Of a stretch of DNA of 64,000 bases, positions 22,277-34,192 are shown piece after piece (the first letter of the stretch is position 1; the number at the start of each line of letters is the position of its first letter). This stretch comes from Benincasa hispida (Eukaryota > Streptophyta > Magnoliopsida > Cucurbitales > Cucurbitaceae), in contig NC_052350.1 in the NCBI RefSeq assembly GCF_009727055.1, forward strand, positions 40,004,757 through 40,068,756, given 5' to 3'. The notes beneath the pieces are model-generated. The model ran no database searches, had not been told where the DNA came from, and saw only the letters and a program-made list of their open reading frames with translations. Made by a program: the position numbers and the translations under genes.

Positions 22277-24610
22277 TATTAAAAGTTTGCATTTTTTTCC
22301 TTTAACCGCCATTTTTCGTTACTGAACCATATTAAGAATCATGGTTAGAGATCCATATTCATATCCATATCTATCGTTAAAGAGTTAATATGTTTCTTCT
22401 GTATGTTATTTTTGTTAGGCCATATTTACAATGGTTGTGTTAACGTTATTGTTATTATTTTTATGCGGATTTTTTTTATTACACATTTAACTGAAAAATG
22501 TTTTTTCTCTGATTTTTGGATTAGTTTGTTACAAAAATATAATTTTGCAATAAATTAAATAATATTAGCTTATTTAAATCAAATAACTATAGAGGTTTTG
22601 TTTGAAAATTGTTTCTATAATGTATTTATATAAGATTATAAGTTTCTTCAAATTGAAAATTGAATTATATGAATGTGATTTAAGATTATTGCTATTTTTT
22701 TTTTTTTTTAAGTATACATTTTTTATTTTTATTTTAAGTATTGATTTTTTAACTATAAAATTTTGAATAAGCAAATAAAGTTGATAAAGGGTATTTCAAT
22801 CTCTATAACATGTTATTTAGTAACTATATTTTATTATTTTTTAGTACAAACTAGGGTGGGAGAATTTGAATCAGAGACTTTCGGTATATAAGTGTTAGTG
22901 AACTAAATTCTTGTCAGTAGTAACTACATTTTAATTAATTGGAAACATAAAAATGACACTATAGTAATCATCTATATTTTATTAAGTTTCCATATGGAAG
23001 TAAACAACAGATTTCTGATTACGATCAATTACAACCTATTTGTAGTAAATAATAAACATCATCGAAATAATTTCATTCCGTTGCGATTGATTTTCATCAT
23101 GGTTAGACCATATTTTTATTGTGGGTGCATAAACTTGGTGTAGACCAAATCCAAAGAGGAAAAAAAAAAGTAACAAAAAAAAGTACCTTTTTAATCAACC
23201 CTATAAAGTTTTATTCAAAAAAACATAATTGAGCCTAAAATGTCTAATTCAAAACCCTTAAACCTATTACTTTTAGCTTATTAGCTACAAGACTTTTCTA
23301 CCTTTAACTAAAAATAAAATGATCTTTATTAAAGCATATCAAAAGCCTAAAACATAAACACCTGACCTAAATATAAATAGTTACAATAAACAAATTTAGA
23401 GCAATGCCCTATGTGTTGCATCTTGTAATCTCACTTGACATTAAGGATGGAGTTTCTTATTATCTTTCTTTTTTAAAGATCATCAATTGCATTTATATAT
23501 GATTGTACGTGGAAACTAAAAGCTAATTGCAACTTCATACAATTGGTTAAAGTGAAGACATTTTAGTTCATTTCAATAACTTTAGCGCACCTTAAAGTTA
23601 AAAGGGTGAAGGTGTACTATTTATAAATAACTGACAAAAGGGTGAGCAACACAATCCTATAACTCAAGTCGAGCCAACCTACCAACACAATCTTAGAGTT
23701 AGTTGAACTGTATCGGTAATTATCGGTAATTATTGTTTGACAGTTAAATTGTCTATGTTTGGGATGTAGAGTTGAGTTGAAATATCTATATTTTGCATAC
23801 TGAGTTAGGCTAAGCTGAGTAGAAAGTTCATGTTCTAGGTGTAGATTTGAATTGAGTTGGAGTATCTGAGGTAGATTTTTCTAAACGAAATTTATTTTCT
23901 CTTGATTTTTTAGCTGTTTTTTAAAATTCCAATTGTACATATTTTCCTAAATTTTTTTTAACGCTAAAAAATGTTTAACTCTTTTCCAATTCTTAAAACA
24001 TAAGAAATTTCTATAAAGTAAACATATACTCACCAAATTTTGAATCAATTTGTGAACACTCGATTACATAACATATTTTCTTTCCATTCCTAAACACCAA
24101 ACATGTGAAAACTTTTCACAACTACTTAATCCTCGATCATAAACACTGAAGAAGCTTACAAATTGAACAACTTCTTATTTTTTTTCTTCTCGAAAAATGT
24201 AACATATTTTCAACACACAATTTGAATACTCAATTGCATAACAATTTTATTTACATCCCAAAAAACATGTCATATTCTAATAGAATGAACATTTTTTTTA
24301 CTTCCCACCCCTTAATTTTTTACTCTCAAATAATTTTAATTCAAGCACAAATGTTAATTAGAAAAAAAATAAACCTATTATTATCTTGTTTATTATCGGT
24401 TTGTGAAATATAAATTTCAATTTTTACTGTTAATAATTTTTTTCCTTTTTTGTGCAAACATTTGATTCTTACATTTTATACCAATACAATAAATGATATA
24501 TTTTGTTTGTACAAACTTGTTTTTTGCAAACATTTTTATGGTTAAGTCTAATTTTCCACTCACAAATGAAATAATGACATCCACAAAAAATGTATATGTA
24601 CGTGTAAAAA
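22277..24610. other. Intergenic, no supported gene
   Basis: AT-rich with many homopolymer runs. At about 22855-22920 the minus strand has a tRNA-like stretch ending TCTGATTCAAATTCTCCC, reminiscent of a B-box, possibly a SINE remnant. The remainder shows nothing I can name. Confidence 0.4.
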
Positions 24611-24778
24611 AGGAAAATTATTTTAAATGACAAAAATGCCAAAAATATTTACAACTAATAACAAAATATCATTGTGATAGACCGTAATAGACAATGATAG
24701 ACTACGATTTATGTCTATCATATTTTGCTATTAGTTGTAAATATTTTAGTTAATTTTCCTATATTTGAAAACAATCCT
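24611..24778 (-). repeat. MITE family M2, copy 2
   Basis: A reverse-orientation copy of 22071-22276, with ends AGGAAAATTATTTTAAATGA and ATATTTGAAAACAATCCT. Both flanks read TAAAAA (24605-24610 and 24779-24784), a candidate target duplication, although A-rich context weakens it. Confidence 0.7.
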
Positions 24779-25104
24779 TAAAAAATGCATATCAATTAAT
24801 AACACTCAATACATCACAAATTGTTCTCCAACAATAAACAATTTTTGGATCATAAAAAGTAGACTTCGGACTTAATACTTACGAACCTCCAACTAATTGT
24901 TGAAAGATCTGTGCAATTAGTTTGGAAAACAAGAAAGTAATAAAAGGATAGCACAATCTTTCTTTTAGTAACCACCCTTTTACATGTAAATATTGCACTT
25001 AACATAGACAAACTGCTATTAATTGTATAACTGTCGACCCTATAGTATACTTTAACAATCTTAAAACGTATGAGTTGAATGTGCATAAAAGATGAGGTCT
25101 TGTT

Positions 25105-25221
25105 AGAGGTGGACTTCACCGGAGTTGGCTAGTTAAGGTGAATGTTAGTGTTGGTTGTCAGAGGTGGTTGTTACTGGAGTTGATCGTCGAATGTGGACTT
25201 TGTCGAAGTTGTTGTCGAGAA
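25105..25221. repeat. Minisatellite, left part (interrupted)
   Basis: Variable units such as GAGGTGGTTGTTACTGGAGTTG repeat here and resume at 36301-36580 on the other side of the 11-kb copia element, which inserted into the array. Confidence 0.6.
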
Positions 25222-27386
25222 TGTTGGGGTTGATGCCCTAAAATCTCGTGTCCTGTAGTTTGTAAACAGTATATATGAACACATGTGATTGTTAATATAT
25301 GATATTTACTTCACATCTTGTTGTTTTGCTCTTTTACGTGTTTTATTTGCTTTACCACAAACCAGTAAACATAAAATCCCTGGTTATCTGTATGTGACTC
25401 AAGCATGTATGTGGTGATATACAAGTGGATCATGTCTTGAGTGATAACCAAAATGGTCTGTAGTATATGGATATAGGAGGGAAAACTTATCCTGGTAATG
25501 CTACGGACGCGGCCCGTTTTGTGGAATGGTCACAAGTGTTGTGACTTGCTACAAATGGTCTGATCCTGATCATTCGTGTTAGAGACATGCGAGCGGGGGC
25601 GTCCTATACAAAGAGNGAATGGTCACAAGTGTTGTGACTTGCTACAAATGGTCTGATCCTGATCATTCGTGTTAGAGACATGCGAGCGGGGGCGTCCTAT
25701 ACAAAGAGTTTGTATAAGACCTGACCACGAAGTGTTAATGTCTCGTTATATAACACCGTTCATGACAAAGACTTCACTTCACTAGGATAACCATAGGTAA
25801 CATGACCTCAACCCTGAGTAAGTTGGGAATTCCTACCATTGAGGGCGATCCTTTGATTTGTATGGATGCGAGTGGCCAAGTCGCCGATTCAAACCTACAA
25901 TTTTGGGGATTCGTCTGATTTGGGAGCTGGGAACTCAACTACACGAAATGGAATTCACTCCTTTCCCGAGGCAGGGGTAAGTAGATAGATGGCTCCCTTA
26001 AAGGCTGATTCTAGGGCTTAAACGATGTGGCGCCACACACCTTCTCTTGGCCCGAGAGAAGTTCACACATAGTTGGACTATGTTGTTTTGTTCATTGGAG
26101 AAATCAATGGTACTTAAGGAGTGAGATGTAACTACAGGGGCAAAACAGTAAATTGACCCAATTGTACTTACAAGCATCTGTGAAGGGTCATCGTACTCAT
26201 GATTGGTTATATCCAATGGACACATAAATATATCTATGGTAAGAAGAGTTCAACTGTTGGTCTTTAGTGGAATCACTAACAATTAATGGATGGTGAACTT
26301 CGTGGCTAAAGAGTTTAGTCAGCTATTCACGTACCGTTAGAGCTTCGAGCCACAGGTCCATTAGGTCACCTGAGTAGCTTGGATAAAGTCGATAACCAGT
26401 GTTTGGATTAATTTGAAATGTTCAAATTGACAAGAAGAAGTTCAATTATATATGATATAATTGGACTGATTAATTATATATGATATAATTGGTTAAATGT
26501 ATGAGATACATTATTTTGGAGAAAATTAGATATAAATATGATTTATATCAAGTAGAGAAAAAAATACTATAGTAGATATATTATATCAAACTATAGGATA
26601 TAAATATATTATGATTATATTTATTAATTAAATTAATTGATTAATTATTTAATAATTAACCAATTAATTCACGTTTGAACGTGGGAACATGAGGCCGCGA
26701 AGGTTAAGGTAACCAGCGGGTTGAAGTATGAAAATCGTTTTCATTTTGAGAATTAATTCATTCGTGCATTCGATAGCCCGCGCCCAAAAAGAAACCGTGA
26801 AAGAGCGATCACTGAGAGCCTATACAATAGAATCTCATTCGTCTAAACGATCGTCTAGTTCACGCATTCTCTAAACGATCGTATACCACTTTTCTAAACG
26901 ATCGTCCAGTTTTTCCTAAACAATCGTGTAGTTCTACTATACGATAAACGTCCCCGCTATACGATAGTAGAGTTCTTCTCGTGCGCGCTTATCGTCTACA
27001 CGAAATCTTATCCTCCGTCCTCTACCAAACTCACTAGAGCCCATTCTTTGGGTTTTTTTACGCCGAGGATACCCGGGTTTCCCTTGTGGTGGTGTTGTCC
27101 CCCCGGCCTTGTTCGTGTACGTTCAGATCGTGCAGTAACAGTCGAGAGACTCGTCGGGTGCTGGTAGATCGGTGAGAGTTTTCCGCTGATGTGGGTTCAC
27201 ACAAATGAAGATCGTCTTCCTCTGGTATGAACCACTTTCTCTATGTTTTATCGTATTCTGAGCATGTTGTTGATGAGTTTAATATGTATAACTATTAGTA
27301 TAGAATGTATATCGTTTATGTTCCTATCACTGTGAAATTGGAGCGATCTAAACCCACTTATGAAACTCTCGGTATAAGATCCTTCA
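25222..27386 (+). repeat. 5' LTR of the 11-kb copia element
   Basis: It begins TGTTGGGGTTGATGCCCTAA and ends ATCCTTCA next to the PBS. It contains the duplicated segment around the N at 25616. Near 26830-27000 it has several ACGATCGT-type palindromes in CTAAACGATCGTCTAG-like context. Removing the artefactual duplication would make it about 2.07 kb, close to the other LTR. Confidence 0.9.
25524..25708. repeat. Exact 92-bp duplication around an N
   Basis: 25524-25615 and 25617-25708 are identical and separated only by N at 25616. The 3' LTR of the same element has this segment once (about 34508-34604). This is best read as two contig ends joined without merging their overlap. Confidence 0.85.
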
Positions 27387-29909
27387 ATTGGTATCAGAAC
27401 CAGGTTTTTGATACTCCAATTTCATTTGTTGCAACGAAATAACGTTTACATTCATGGTGGGTGCATTTCTACGTTGTTTTTAAGTGTTAATACTGTTGTG
27501 GATGTGTCGGATTAATGGATGTTTTCGGGATGAATTGCCTCGGTCTGTTTAAGTTCCTTTTATATTTGCGGTTGTATGTAAAGGCCCTGCATTTTTTGGC
27601 ATATATAATCATAATCGAGTTTGTATTCAAAGTGTTTGAAGTCTTGAGTCATTCATCGAAGTTCTGGGCAAAGATTGCCTCTCTTGAGGAAGGAGATGAT
27701 CTAGGGTTGTTCGCATCGTGCAGAAAAGGTTCTATGGGATCGTTGTCCATCGCATCGTGAAGATGAAGGACTATACGATGTGGTTGAACGCATCGGTTGA
27801 ACGATAGGGTATGCGATCAAGAGTTGGTCGTATCGGGAAGACGATAGGGCACGCGATCGCTGAGTATCGTTTAATGCGCGTGCGAACTAGACGATCGTTT
27901 AGATCAACAAGCTTTATCGCTTAATAACTGACTAAACGATCGCTATCGCAAGGTAAATCGTTTACCAAGCTACACGCATCAGATAGACGATCAGACACTC
28001 GCGTATCGTTTAAAGCGTGCTAGATGATCGTTTAGGTCAGCAAGCTTCATCGCTTAGTAACTCAAGGTAAATCATTTACCTATCGTTGCGCTACACGATC
28101 GCATGGACGATCAGGCTTCGCATCCTCGTTGTCGTCTACACGATTGTTTGCTAAAGTTCCTATCGTCTAGTGCGTGCTGAACGATTGTCTACCTGCTAAA
28201 GATTGCTACACGATGGAGACCTCCTAACGGTTCAAGACCCAGTTCGCCTGTGAACCGGTTTGCTCGATGATAAATGTAATAGATAAGGTTTTTCATTCCG
28301 ATTCTTTTTAGTTTAAAGGCTCATCCCGATCCATTAATCTATTTGTTTAATACATGTGATGTATGTTTTATATATCATATGGTATGCACATATAGTAAAT
28401 TCTACATTAGGGTATGCATTGATTATGCATCATCTCTTTATTGTAATTGTTATAATTTAGAGAAGCATGATTTTATTATGTAAGAGCATGCTCATGCATC
28501 ATTAATATAAAAGTTATATTTATGCATGCATAAAAAGCATTGACATGCATCATCTTTATATTATAATTGTTATAGTATAAGGGTGAATGATAGCATGTTT
28601 TCTTGGTTATTACGCATTTTATAAAAGTTATATAATAATGACCGGACATTGCATGAAGCGTGACACATAGGTTACTTTATAATTATTATAAAGTTCTCGT
28701 TATGCGCAATTTTCTTTAGTTGTTTCTTTTTAAGAGTTAAAAGAGAAATTAGAACTAAAAGAAATAAGAAAGACATACATGCTTACTTAGGTTTAATTCT
28801 TGTTTTAAAATGTTTAAAACTTGGATCACATTGACCTAAGATCACGGTTTTAATATGATTAGAAACCCTAAGGCTTTAATCTTTTAATCGATTTAATAGG
28901 ATTAAATTGGCTAATAAAAGTTTAAAGTGTAGCAAATCTATCTATAAGGGACCTTTTGTCTAAGGCGGGTTCTGTCCGGGCTGGGGTATTTAAGTTAACG
29001 GAAACGTAACTTCCCTACCTGAGAACTTATCTGGAAAAGTGAATTAGATAGATTTGATGCATGCATGCAAGTTAAGGACAATCCATTAAAGTGTTTAAAT
29101 GTGACTAATTGAACTTGTTTGTATTTCATAAACAAACGTTGTTTATGAGCATACTTTAAAAAGATCACTTAGACTAAAATTAGTAGTCGGATTGTCTAGG
29201 TTAATGAATCCATAGGTAGAACATTCAGTGGGAGGTACTTGGGGCATAAGATGCTTCACTTAAACCTTTACTTTTCTCCTAAAGTCCACACAGTGATATC
29301 TATCATCAGCTTTGCGACACCTTTGACGTGTCCCTCTAACGGATAGTGTTTGGGTAGGTCAATATAAAGGTGGATGGAGAGAATGTTCATAGTAAGTGGG
29401 AGCGAAAAGTGCAACAGTATATCCCTCGGTCTCCCTCGTTAGGTTGAATAAAGTTACTGCGCATCGCCTCGAGGCACCCTGGGAGTGTCCCCCTAAAGAA
29501 TGACAGTTTTGCGCGTTTTTTTATTTGATCTCCTGTAAGAGGATAAGGTAACTTAGTCTCTTGTCCTAATCTGTCTTTTTCTTACGGTAAGTGCATTAGG
29601 GCGGGACTCTAGCACCGAAAATGAGGGGTTACACTTACACAAAATAGTTAAATATTAACGATTCTGGATCGAAAAATGGTGGCTGTTAGGTTCAGTTCCA
29701 AGTGTTGGTTCTACTTAATGGTTGAGAATGTCTCATCCCAGTGAAGGGGCAACCGATCACCCGACCGATGACGTTTGTCCTGACTCACTGGGGCATCATT
29801 GCAAAATAGAAGTCTATAACTTAGGGTACGTTAGAATCAAAAACTATTGTTAAAAGTGTTGTATATTTCTAATCAAATTTGTTCGTTAATTTTCAGCACA
29901 CTTTTTCAA
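27387..29909 (+). other. PBS and long leader of the 11-kb element
   Basis: Starts with the tRNA-Met-type primer site. From about 27700 to 28230 it is densely filled with CGATCG-type motifs and phrases such as GGTCAGCAAGCTTCATCGCT and CAAGGTAAATCGTTTACC. The same phrases, inverted, occur at 62400-63100. A small open frame at 27515-27760 has a homologous frame in the relative (63256-63041). No known domain is present. Confidence 0.7.
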
Positions 29910-31018
29910 ATGGCTACAGCCACCTTATCTTTGTTAAACGCCAAAAATTTAACTGACGAAAATCGTTTCAACGTTGGAAACACATGATCCGACATGTCTA
30001 TGACTATCGGTCTCATTCGCTCTCACGGAGGCTTGTCCTCACATTCCAGCTCCAAATGCCGTCTTGAATGTGTCGGGAGTGCATAGAGCATGGACACAAG
30101 TCGAATGATGGTATGTTCGGCTATATCTTGGCCAAGCCTTGTCTGACGTCTTGGCCAAGATAGCATGAGCTATTGGGTCTGCAGCCGTGAGATTATGAAG
30201 TCCCTACGGGGAATGTTTGGACATCTCGTATGAACAGCTTTATGCCATGAGGCTGCTTAAATAACATAGTTTAACTCCAAATGAAAGAAGCGACATCTAT
30301 CGTAATACTGTTGCTAAACTGCATGGTCACTTCAATGTTGCGGAGTTGAATGGGTTACCACGATGACGGGCAGACAGCGTTAGCATAATGTTGTCGCGAG
30401 AAGCTTCCTGCTCACTTTGGTAGTAATGTGATTCTTAACAAAGTGAAGTATAACCTTACAACTCTCCTCAATGAGTTGCAGACATACCAATCTTTACTGA
30501 AAAGTAAGGAGAGGCAGAAGGGTGAGGCAAATGTTGCTTCATCCTCAAGGACGTTCTATAGAGGTTCGACCTCAGGAACAAAGTCTGCACCTTCTACTTC
30601 TAACTCTGCAAAGGGGAACAAGAAGAGGGGTGGTAAGGGAAAAGGGAAGGCACCTGCTAACCCACCGCCTGTCGCCCCGAGGAGGCGTCCATCAGTTGCT
30701 AAGGGAAAGTGTTTCCATTGCAATCAAGATGAACATTGGAAGAGGAACTGTCCTTGGTATCTGAAGGAGAAGAAAGCAGCCAAGGCTAAGGCCAAGGCAG
30801 ATAAAGGTAAATATGATTTACTTGTGCTCGAAACTTGTTTAGTGGAGAATGATGATTCTACCTGGATAATTGATTCAGGCGCCACTAACCATGTTTGTTC
30901 CTCTTTTCAGAGGATTAGATCTTGGCGACAGCTGAAGGCTAGTGAGATGACGATGCGAGTAGGCATCAGACACATCGTCTCAGTTGTGGCAGTGAGAGGG
31001 ATCCAGTTGACTTTATAG
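29910..31018 (+). pseudogene. copia gag and protease (broken)
   Basis: Gag starts at 29910 (MATATLSLLNAKNLT), hits a stop after ~23 codons and continues in several frames. From 30428 an open frame contains a basic linker, a CCHC knuckle (CFHCNQDEHWKRNC, about 30710-30751) and the protease active site DSGATNHV (about 30872), then ends at 31018. The protease is truncated by the stop. Confidence 0.85.
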
Positions 31019-31980
31019 AATAGGTTTCTAAATTTAAATGATGTTTATATTGTTCCTGAACTAAAAAGGAACCTTGTTTCTGTAAAATGCTTATTGCAAT
31101 GTAAATACACTGTTTCTTTCAATTTAAGTAAAGCGTTTATTCATAAAGATGGTATTTTTATTTGTACAGCAAATCTGGAATCAAATTTATATGTGCTAAG
31201 GCCGTTAGTCATTAATTCCCTTCATAATACTGAAATGTTCAGAACTGTCGTAACTCAATCAAAACGTCAATGAATTTCTCCATAAGAAAATGTCTAACTT
31301 TGGCATCTACGTTTAAGGCACATCAATCTCAATAGGATTGAGAGATTGGTGAAAAATGGACTTCTAAGTGAGTTAGAAGAAAATTCTTTATCTGTGTGTG
31401 AATCTTGCCTTGAGAGTAAGATGACTAAACGACCTTTTACTGGAAAAGATTTTAGAGCTAAAGAGCCTATTGAGTTAGTACATTATGACCTTTATGGTCC
31501 TATGAATGTGCGAGCCCGAGGTGGCTATGAGTCTTTTATCAGTTTTACTGATGATTACTCCAGGTACGGGTATATTTATCTTTTGCAACAAAAGTCTGAA
31601 TCCTTTGAAAAGTTCAAAGAGTTCAAGACTGAAGTTGAAAACGCATTGGATAGATGAATTAAAACACTTTAATCAGATCGAGGTTGAGAGTTTTTGGACT
31701 CCATATTCCACGACTATTTGATAGAACATGGAATCGTTTCCCAACTCTCAGCGCCGGGTACACCTCAGCAGAATGGTGTAGCGGAGAGAAGAAATAGGAC
31801 CTTGTTAGACATGGTTTGTTCGATGATGAGTTACACTTCCTTACCAGACTCGTTTTGGGGTTTCGCAATGGAGACTGCGGTGTACATACTTAACTGTGTT
31901 CCCACCAAGAGTGTTGCAAGAACACCTCTGGAGTTGTGGAATGGGCATAAAGCTAGTTTACGTTATTTTCGCATTTGAGG
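31019..31980 (+). pseudogene. copia integrase (broken)
   Basis: The integrase zinc-binding part is degraded near 31290-31400 (CESCLESKM survives). Core landmarks follow: HYDLYGP and FTDDYSRYGYIYLL at 31346-31657. The catalytic Glu lies in [14 protein letters not shown] within 31694-31978, in another frame. A deletion of the SDRGGEF segment and stops at about 31657 and 31978 inactivate it. Confidence 0.85.
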
Positions 31981-34192
31981 TTGCCCTGCACATGTGCTTG
32001 AGGCTAATCCCAAGAAGTTGGAACCACGGTCGAGTTTATGCCTCTTTGTAGGCTACCCCAAAGGTACACGAGGGGGTTATTTTTATGATCTGACGAAAAA
32101 TAGGGTGTTTGTTCAACAAACGCTACTTTCCTAGAGGAAGATCATATAAGGAAGCATAGTCCACAAAGCAAAGTCGTGTTATGTGAGCTTTCCAATGAAA
32201 CTACTTAAACTTCGACAGATTTGTTGAAGAAACTGCTACATCAACAAGAGTTGTTGATGGGAGTTCATCCAGTAGATCGGTTCCACCTCAAGAGTTAAGG
32301 AAACCTCGACGTAGTGGGAGGGTTGCGAACCCACCCGTTCGTTATCTGGGTTTCACGGAAATCCTTGTTATGGTTAGATGGCGACGTTGAGGATCCGATG
32401 TCTTATAAGAAGGCAATGGCAGATGTTGATTGAGATGAATGAGTAAAGGTCATGGATCTCGAGATGGTGTCGATGTACTTCAACTCAATATGGGATCTTG
32501 TAAATTAACCTGATGGGGTTCGCCCTATAGGTTGTAAACGGATCTACAAGTACAAATGGGGTGTTGATGGGAAGGTACAGACCTTCAAGGCTCGACTTAT
32601 GGCAAAGGGTTATACCCAAGTAGAGGGAGTCGACTATGAGGAGACTTTCTCTCCTATTGCCATGTTAAAGTCGATCCATCCTCCTGTTCATTGTAACTTA
32701 TTATAATTATGAGATATGGCAAATAGACGTCAAGACGGCCTTTCTAAATGGCAATCTTGAGGAGACCATTTATATGGTGCAGCCCGAGGGATTCATAGCC
32801 CAAGGTCAAGAGCAAAAGGTTTGCAAACTGAATTGGTCCATTTATGGACTGAAACAGGCTTCTCGATCTTGGAATATACGATTTGATGCGCGATCAAGTC
32901 GTATGGCTTTGACCAAAACGTTGAAGAACCTTGTGTATACAAGAAGATCATCAACGCTTCAGTAGTCTTCTTAGTGTTGTATGTAGACAATATCCTACTC
33001 ATTGGGAATGATGTAGGTCTACTGACTACAGTTAAGAACTAGCTAGCGACCCGATTCCAAATGAAATATTTGGGAGAGACTTAGTTTGTTCTAGGAATTC
33101 AGATCTTTCGGGGATCGTAGGAACAAGTGTTAGCACTGTCTCAGGGCATCGTACAGTGAGCAAAAATGCTTGTCAATAGTACTCGACTGCAGGAGACTCG
33201 CAAGTGGGGCCTACTGTCTTCAGGCTTGAAGTCACTTGTCTAAGGAAAGGAGTGTCCTAAGAGCCTTAATGAGGCTTGAGAGAGATGAGTATAGGCCCCA
33301 TATGCGTCTGTCGTTGGCAGATTTGATGTATGCGATGCTTATGTGACTCGTCCCATGGACAATCTGCTCACGCATTAATGGGAATTAGTAGTCAATAAGG
33401 TTATTAGTCTAGACCCAGCCAAGGTGGTCACTGGGGATCCGTAGTGGAAGAACATTCTTAACTATCGAAGAACGAGGATACAATAGTTTGGTAGTATGCG
33501 TTCAGGGAGTCTAGATCCTTACGGATATATGGATTTCTGAATTTAGTATGATTAAGATCTGCATCTGCATAGCCACAATTAGTCAGCAGTTCTTTCACTC
33601 TTAACAGAGAGCATAAGAATGATGTGCGAAATGTACTAAGATAGGTGTGCATCGCCGACTCCACTATGGAGGGCGGAAGTACGTAACAGCTGTTGCGGTA
33701 TGAAGCGTGCTAAGGAGGCCATTCGGTGCTCAGGAAGTCTGATCTGTGACAGACCTGTAATGTAGTGTCAGATCGTCCAAGCATATCAGGCCTATTGATT
33801 GTCGCTAATAGTTGGGGAAAACACCGGGGGTACGTGACAGAACTCCAAGGAGCAAGCGAGTTCATACGACGCGGAACAAATCAGTGAGAGCAGAATAAGG
33901 TATCATTCTGATCTGCCGAGTTATCATGTAGTCGAGGACGTGAATAGTCAGCTATCGCGTTTGCGAGTACATAATGTATGCTGATCCCATTTTATGAAGG
34001 CTTCACGGCTTACAGTTGTTTGAGGCATTACGGAGCTCATGGCGTCTACAGGATGAGCCCGCGAGCCTGAACATAGGGGCAAGTTGGGGAGAATTTTTTT
34101 TGTACTGGCTTTTAATGTGGCCTTAGTTTATTATGTTAGATCATCTAAGTGTTTTTGTACACCCCACTTCAGCTTTAGGAAAATGGTGAGAT
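31981..34192 (+). pseudogene. copia reverse transcriptase and RNase H (broken)
   Basis: RT runs from about 32400 to 33250: [49 protein letters not shown] and the catalytic box as LYVDN, where the second Asp of YVDD has become Asn. RNase H ends near 34000-34060 with ADP-like and SVFEAHRSSW-like residues. Frameshifts and stops are frequent. A purine-rich stretch ending at 34192 (AAAATGGTGAGAT) is the probable PPT. Confidence 0.8.
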
